Of a DNA stretch of 64,000 nucleotides, positions 61,438-64,000 are shown piece after piece. Below the pieces are notes generated by a model that did not search any database, was not told the DNA's origin, and was given only the letters and a program-made list of their open reading frames with translations. Positions within the stretch are counted from its first letter, which is position 1. Every line of letters starts with the position of its first letter. The translations under genes and the position numbers were made by a program. The stretch covers positions 310,001-374,000 of the forward strand of contig OZ345373.1 in NCBI GenBank assembly GCA_977006965.1. The letters are read 5' to 3'. This DNA is from Phymatolithon calcareum (Eukaryota; Rhodophyta; Florideophyceae; Hapalidiales).

Positions 61438-61764
61438 ATGGATCCATATTCTGGTTGGGCGCCCGTGTCATTGCGTTCACCGACGGAGAACGCGGAGACC
61501 GACTCAGACAGCAGCGCTTCCACAGATAACTCCCGTATTGGCTTAGTTCTTCAGAGCGGTCTGGCATTGTGCGACCGCCTCCATGACTGGGAACTACTTG
61601 TACCGACCAGTACTGCTGGCGATGGTGATCGTATCGCATGCGACGACAGCACCTCCGACGACGCAAGCAGCTCAAGCGTGAATGCAGTTGAAGGTCAGGC
61701 GAAAGTGACCAGAGCAGAAGGTCTCACAGGCGTGCTTAAGAAAACCAGGAAAAGTTTGGAATAA
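61438..61764 (+). CDS. Small hypothetical protein
   Basis: 108 residues from the ATG at 61438, Ser/Asp-rich and hydrophilic (NAETDSDSSASTDNS, DDSTSDDASSSSVN), ending KKTRKSLE. No domain and no neighbour evidence. It could be a real short gene, an exon or chance. Confidence 0.3.
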   Translation: MDPYSGWAPVSLRSPTENAETDSDSSASTDNSRIGLVLQSGLALCDRLHDWELLVPTSTAGDGDRIACDDSTSDDASSSSVNAVEGQAKVTRAEGLTGVLKKTRKSLE

Positions 61765-62322
61765 AATCGAAAATATGCCTATAGGGAGTATACACGTCGC
61801 CAATGTATCGAAAAACCTACGAATTGATCATCTCTTCTCGAGCAGCTGCTCGCTAGCTTTACTGCACTCGACTTGGGCACCATTTTCTGCTCCTCGTCTA
61901 TTGGTCGATGAGCAGTCGACAGTATAACATTTTGGCAGATAATATGAAACAGGCGAAAAAACCCATACAATATGCTGCACACGCAGGGTCTCTATCCATT
62001 ACTTTTTTGATACTGCAATTTTCAGTTTTACTCCCCCTCTATTACTTTTCCCCTGACTGTACTTTCTTGTCTTTCGTGTTCGAAACGCTTCACCAAGTGG
62101 AAACGTAGCTACTCCGCAATGACCGACTTCAGCACAAAATGGCACTCTCGTCAAGCGTCGCCGTTGAGTCCAAATGCTGGATACACGGAGACGTAGTGTA
62201 GATTAATTTAGGTTTTAGCAGGGTCGCAAGGAAGAGGAATTCAAGTCCTTGCCTTGCGGGCTATGATGCGTCCGGCCGGAGCAATCCGACTTCTCTAGCC
62301 AGCAGTCCAAGTTTTTCAACCT
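61765..62322. other. Intergenic, nothing recognised
   Basis: The 5' flank of the Cys-rich gene; no motif was identified. Confidence 0.3.
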
Positions 62323-64000
62323 ATGGCGACTTCTCTCTTCGTGCTCCTTTCTGCCGCCGTCTTCGGTCACATTTTATTTCTTTCCGCGGGTCAAGCTCTC
62401 TTTCCATGTGATGATGGGTTCGAGTCGGAAAGGAAAACTGCCACTACTAAGCCAAGGAATCCAATTAATGCTGTTGCGAAGCCGAAACAGTCTGTTAAGG
62501 TGTACGCTGATGAATGTTTCAGTAACATCGAATGCCCGATGTCCAAGTATTGTTACGGCACAGGCCCGAGCGGATATGTACCACAATGTCCTGGATCTTT
62601 TGACGCATGCCATGTTCCGCCAACCCGATGCTTACCTCGTCTTGGCGTCAACAAGAAATGCTATATTGAAGCCGGGGATTGCGGCGAGGGACTATTTTGT
62701 GCATACGACAAAACACGAGCAAGAGGCTATCCCGTGTGCCTTCCCAAACTTGCAAAGGGACAGAAGTGCACTCCAGATATAGTCAACCCGTGTGTTTGCG
62801 ATCTGACTTGCATAGTTCAAGATTCGAATAACGGCATATGCGGTGTTTTCTCAGGTGTTGAGGATTCCAGGTGCGTAATTAGCATGCACTGCAATCGACA
62901 ACTTGGATTCATTTGCGATTTCAGGCCTCCCACGCGGGGATTTACAGGAGTTTGCACAAGGGAGCCTGCGGCCGGGGAGCCCTGCTCTGATTCTGGGTGC
63001 GTGGGATTTTGCTTGCGATCCTACATTGGGAAAGGCGTATGCATGAACCGAAGAGAGATTGGGCAGCTATGCACATCCAATGACCATTGCGGACCACACA
63101 TTTTCTACTGGGAAAGTTCAGATAAGGCCCTTTGCAATAGCCATGAAAGGAACGGCACATGGCAAGGCGTCTGCTTAATGGAGTCAAAATTGCTTCGCCG
63201 GCCAGGACAAGCGTGTGACCCAAATCAAGATGCTTGCGACGCAAGACGAAATTTACGTTGTGACGACTACAACGGAAGTTTCGTTTGTATTCAGAAATCC
63301 GTGAGTGAGGGCCCTTGCGTACCAGACTCAACATTCAGCGAGTGCGATGCGAACTCAGCGGAATACGCTATGGAATGTCGACGTCCGTTGCAACCAACCA
63401 GCAAAACGCCGTACGGAAAGCATCTATGCTTGCGAGTGCGCGAAACGGTGAAAATTGGAGAGATTTGCAATTTTGCCGAGCATGTTCTTTGCGAGAAAGG
63501 GTCATCTTGTGTTAAAGGTCGCGGAATTACACACGGAGTTGGAAGACGTAGCTCCGACTTTCCAGAGCCTATCGCGTATTGTCTAAAACCGGTCCCAATC
63601 GGAGGTGATTGTAGCAACAAATTTGCAACTTTCTGTGCCAGTGGATCTTTTTGCGTCAACGGCAAATGCGCGAAAGCGAAAAGCCCATCCAATGATATCC
63701 CCATGTTCTCTGGCGACGGTATCAACTGCACTTCTCGACCGTGTGCTCCCGGTTTGTCGTGCGAGAGCTATCATTACCGTGGTAAGTTGTGTGCCGCCGC
63801 AACAGTTGTGGTTGGTGCGGGGGAGAGCTGCTCAAGGAGGCCGACGAAAAAAGTGGTAAGTACGCAGCGTTAACTATCGAGTCCATCTTTCGTTCCTTCA
63901 ATGTTGAATTATAATCTGACCATCGGCACGAGGTTTGTTTCTTATGCTCAGAAGTGCGAAGAAGGAACATGGTGTTTACGAGGACTGGAAGAGCAAGGTA
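62323..64000 (+). CDS. Secreted Cys-rich repeat protein, 3' end outside window
   Basis: Exon 1 is 62323-63855; the 96-bp intron is GTAAGT...CTCAG. Exon 2 starts at 63952 and runs off the end (KKV + KCEEGTWCLRGL), in phase and again Cys-rich. A signal peptide (SLFVLLSAAVFGHILFLSAG) precedes at least eight modules of the type C.....DC....C......C.P....G..C (e.g. DECFSNIECPMSKYC, KKCYIEAGDCGEGLFC, GQKCTPD). These resemble the dickkopf/EB-like Cys patterns found in surface proteins. It is probably exported and disulfide-rich, perhaps surface-attached if a TM follows outside the window. The function is unknown. Without splicing it would stop at 63871-63873. Confidence 0.75.

Overview
The window is eukaryotic nuclear DNA. 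Several genes have short GT-AG introns of 90-136 bp, others are long and intronless, and the proteins are typical eukaryotic housekeeping ones: NAA30, Tudor-SN/SND1, SPT4, CWF19L1, AMMECR1, an inositol polyphosphate 5-phosphatase and an alpha-kinase. One Rossmann-fold protein has a plausible plastid-type leader, so a unicellular alga (perhaps a red alga) is my best guess. The sequence does not prove this.

Layout: 1-765 is the 3' part of a Sel1-repeat gene made of almost identical 114-bp units. 1891-3901 is the first copy of a composite repeat, here called element A. 5489-13166 is gene-rich: SDR-like protein, NAA30, SND1 and a membrane RING-H2 protein. 13344-17164 is element A copy 2, interrupted by a second TIR element and flanked by 0.23-kb inverted copies of the RING gene's last exon. 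17933-21580 encodes an alpha-kinase with a long acidic tail and a possible OTU-like C-terminus. 21.6-34.6 kb is a transposon graveyard: a dimer of tRNA-derived SINEs, several 5'-truncated LINE tails, and a pogo/Tigger-like element nested in another TIR element. 34668-35372 is a single-pass membrane protein, followed by a decayed Ty3/gypsy gag. 40.9-45.5 kb holds a cupin protein, AMMECR1 and the 5-phosphatase. 45.5-50.4 kb is gene-poor and carries MITE-like and fold-back elements. 50.4-57.9 kb holds CWF19L1, a secreted or membrane M14 carboxypeptidase, a three-exon SPT4 and a two-exon two-TM protein. 58236-59855 is element A copy 3, split by a LINE. 62323 to the end is a secreted Cys-rich protein that continues beyond the window.

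The genes form no operon or pathway; they are independent eukaryotic units, often convergent or divergent. The unusual aspect of the window is its non-coding part. It has many near-perfect inverted repeats (arms of 13 to over 100 bp), nested insertions with readable target-site duplications, and signs that host gene pieces (the RING exon, Sel1 repeats) were duplicated next to or inside mobile elements.
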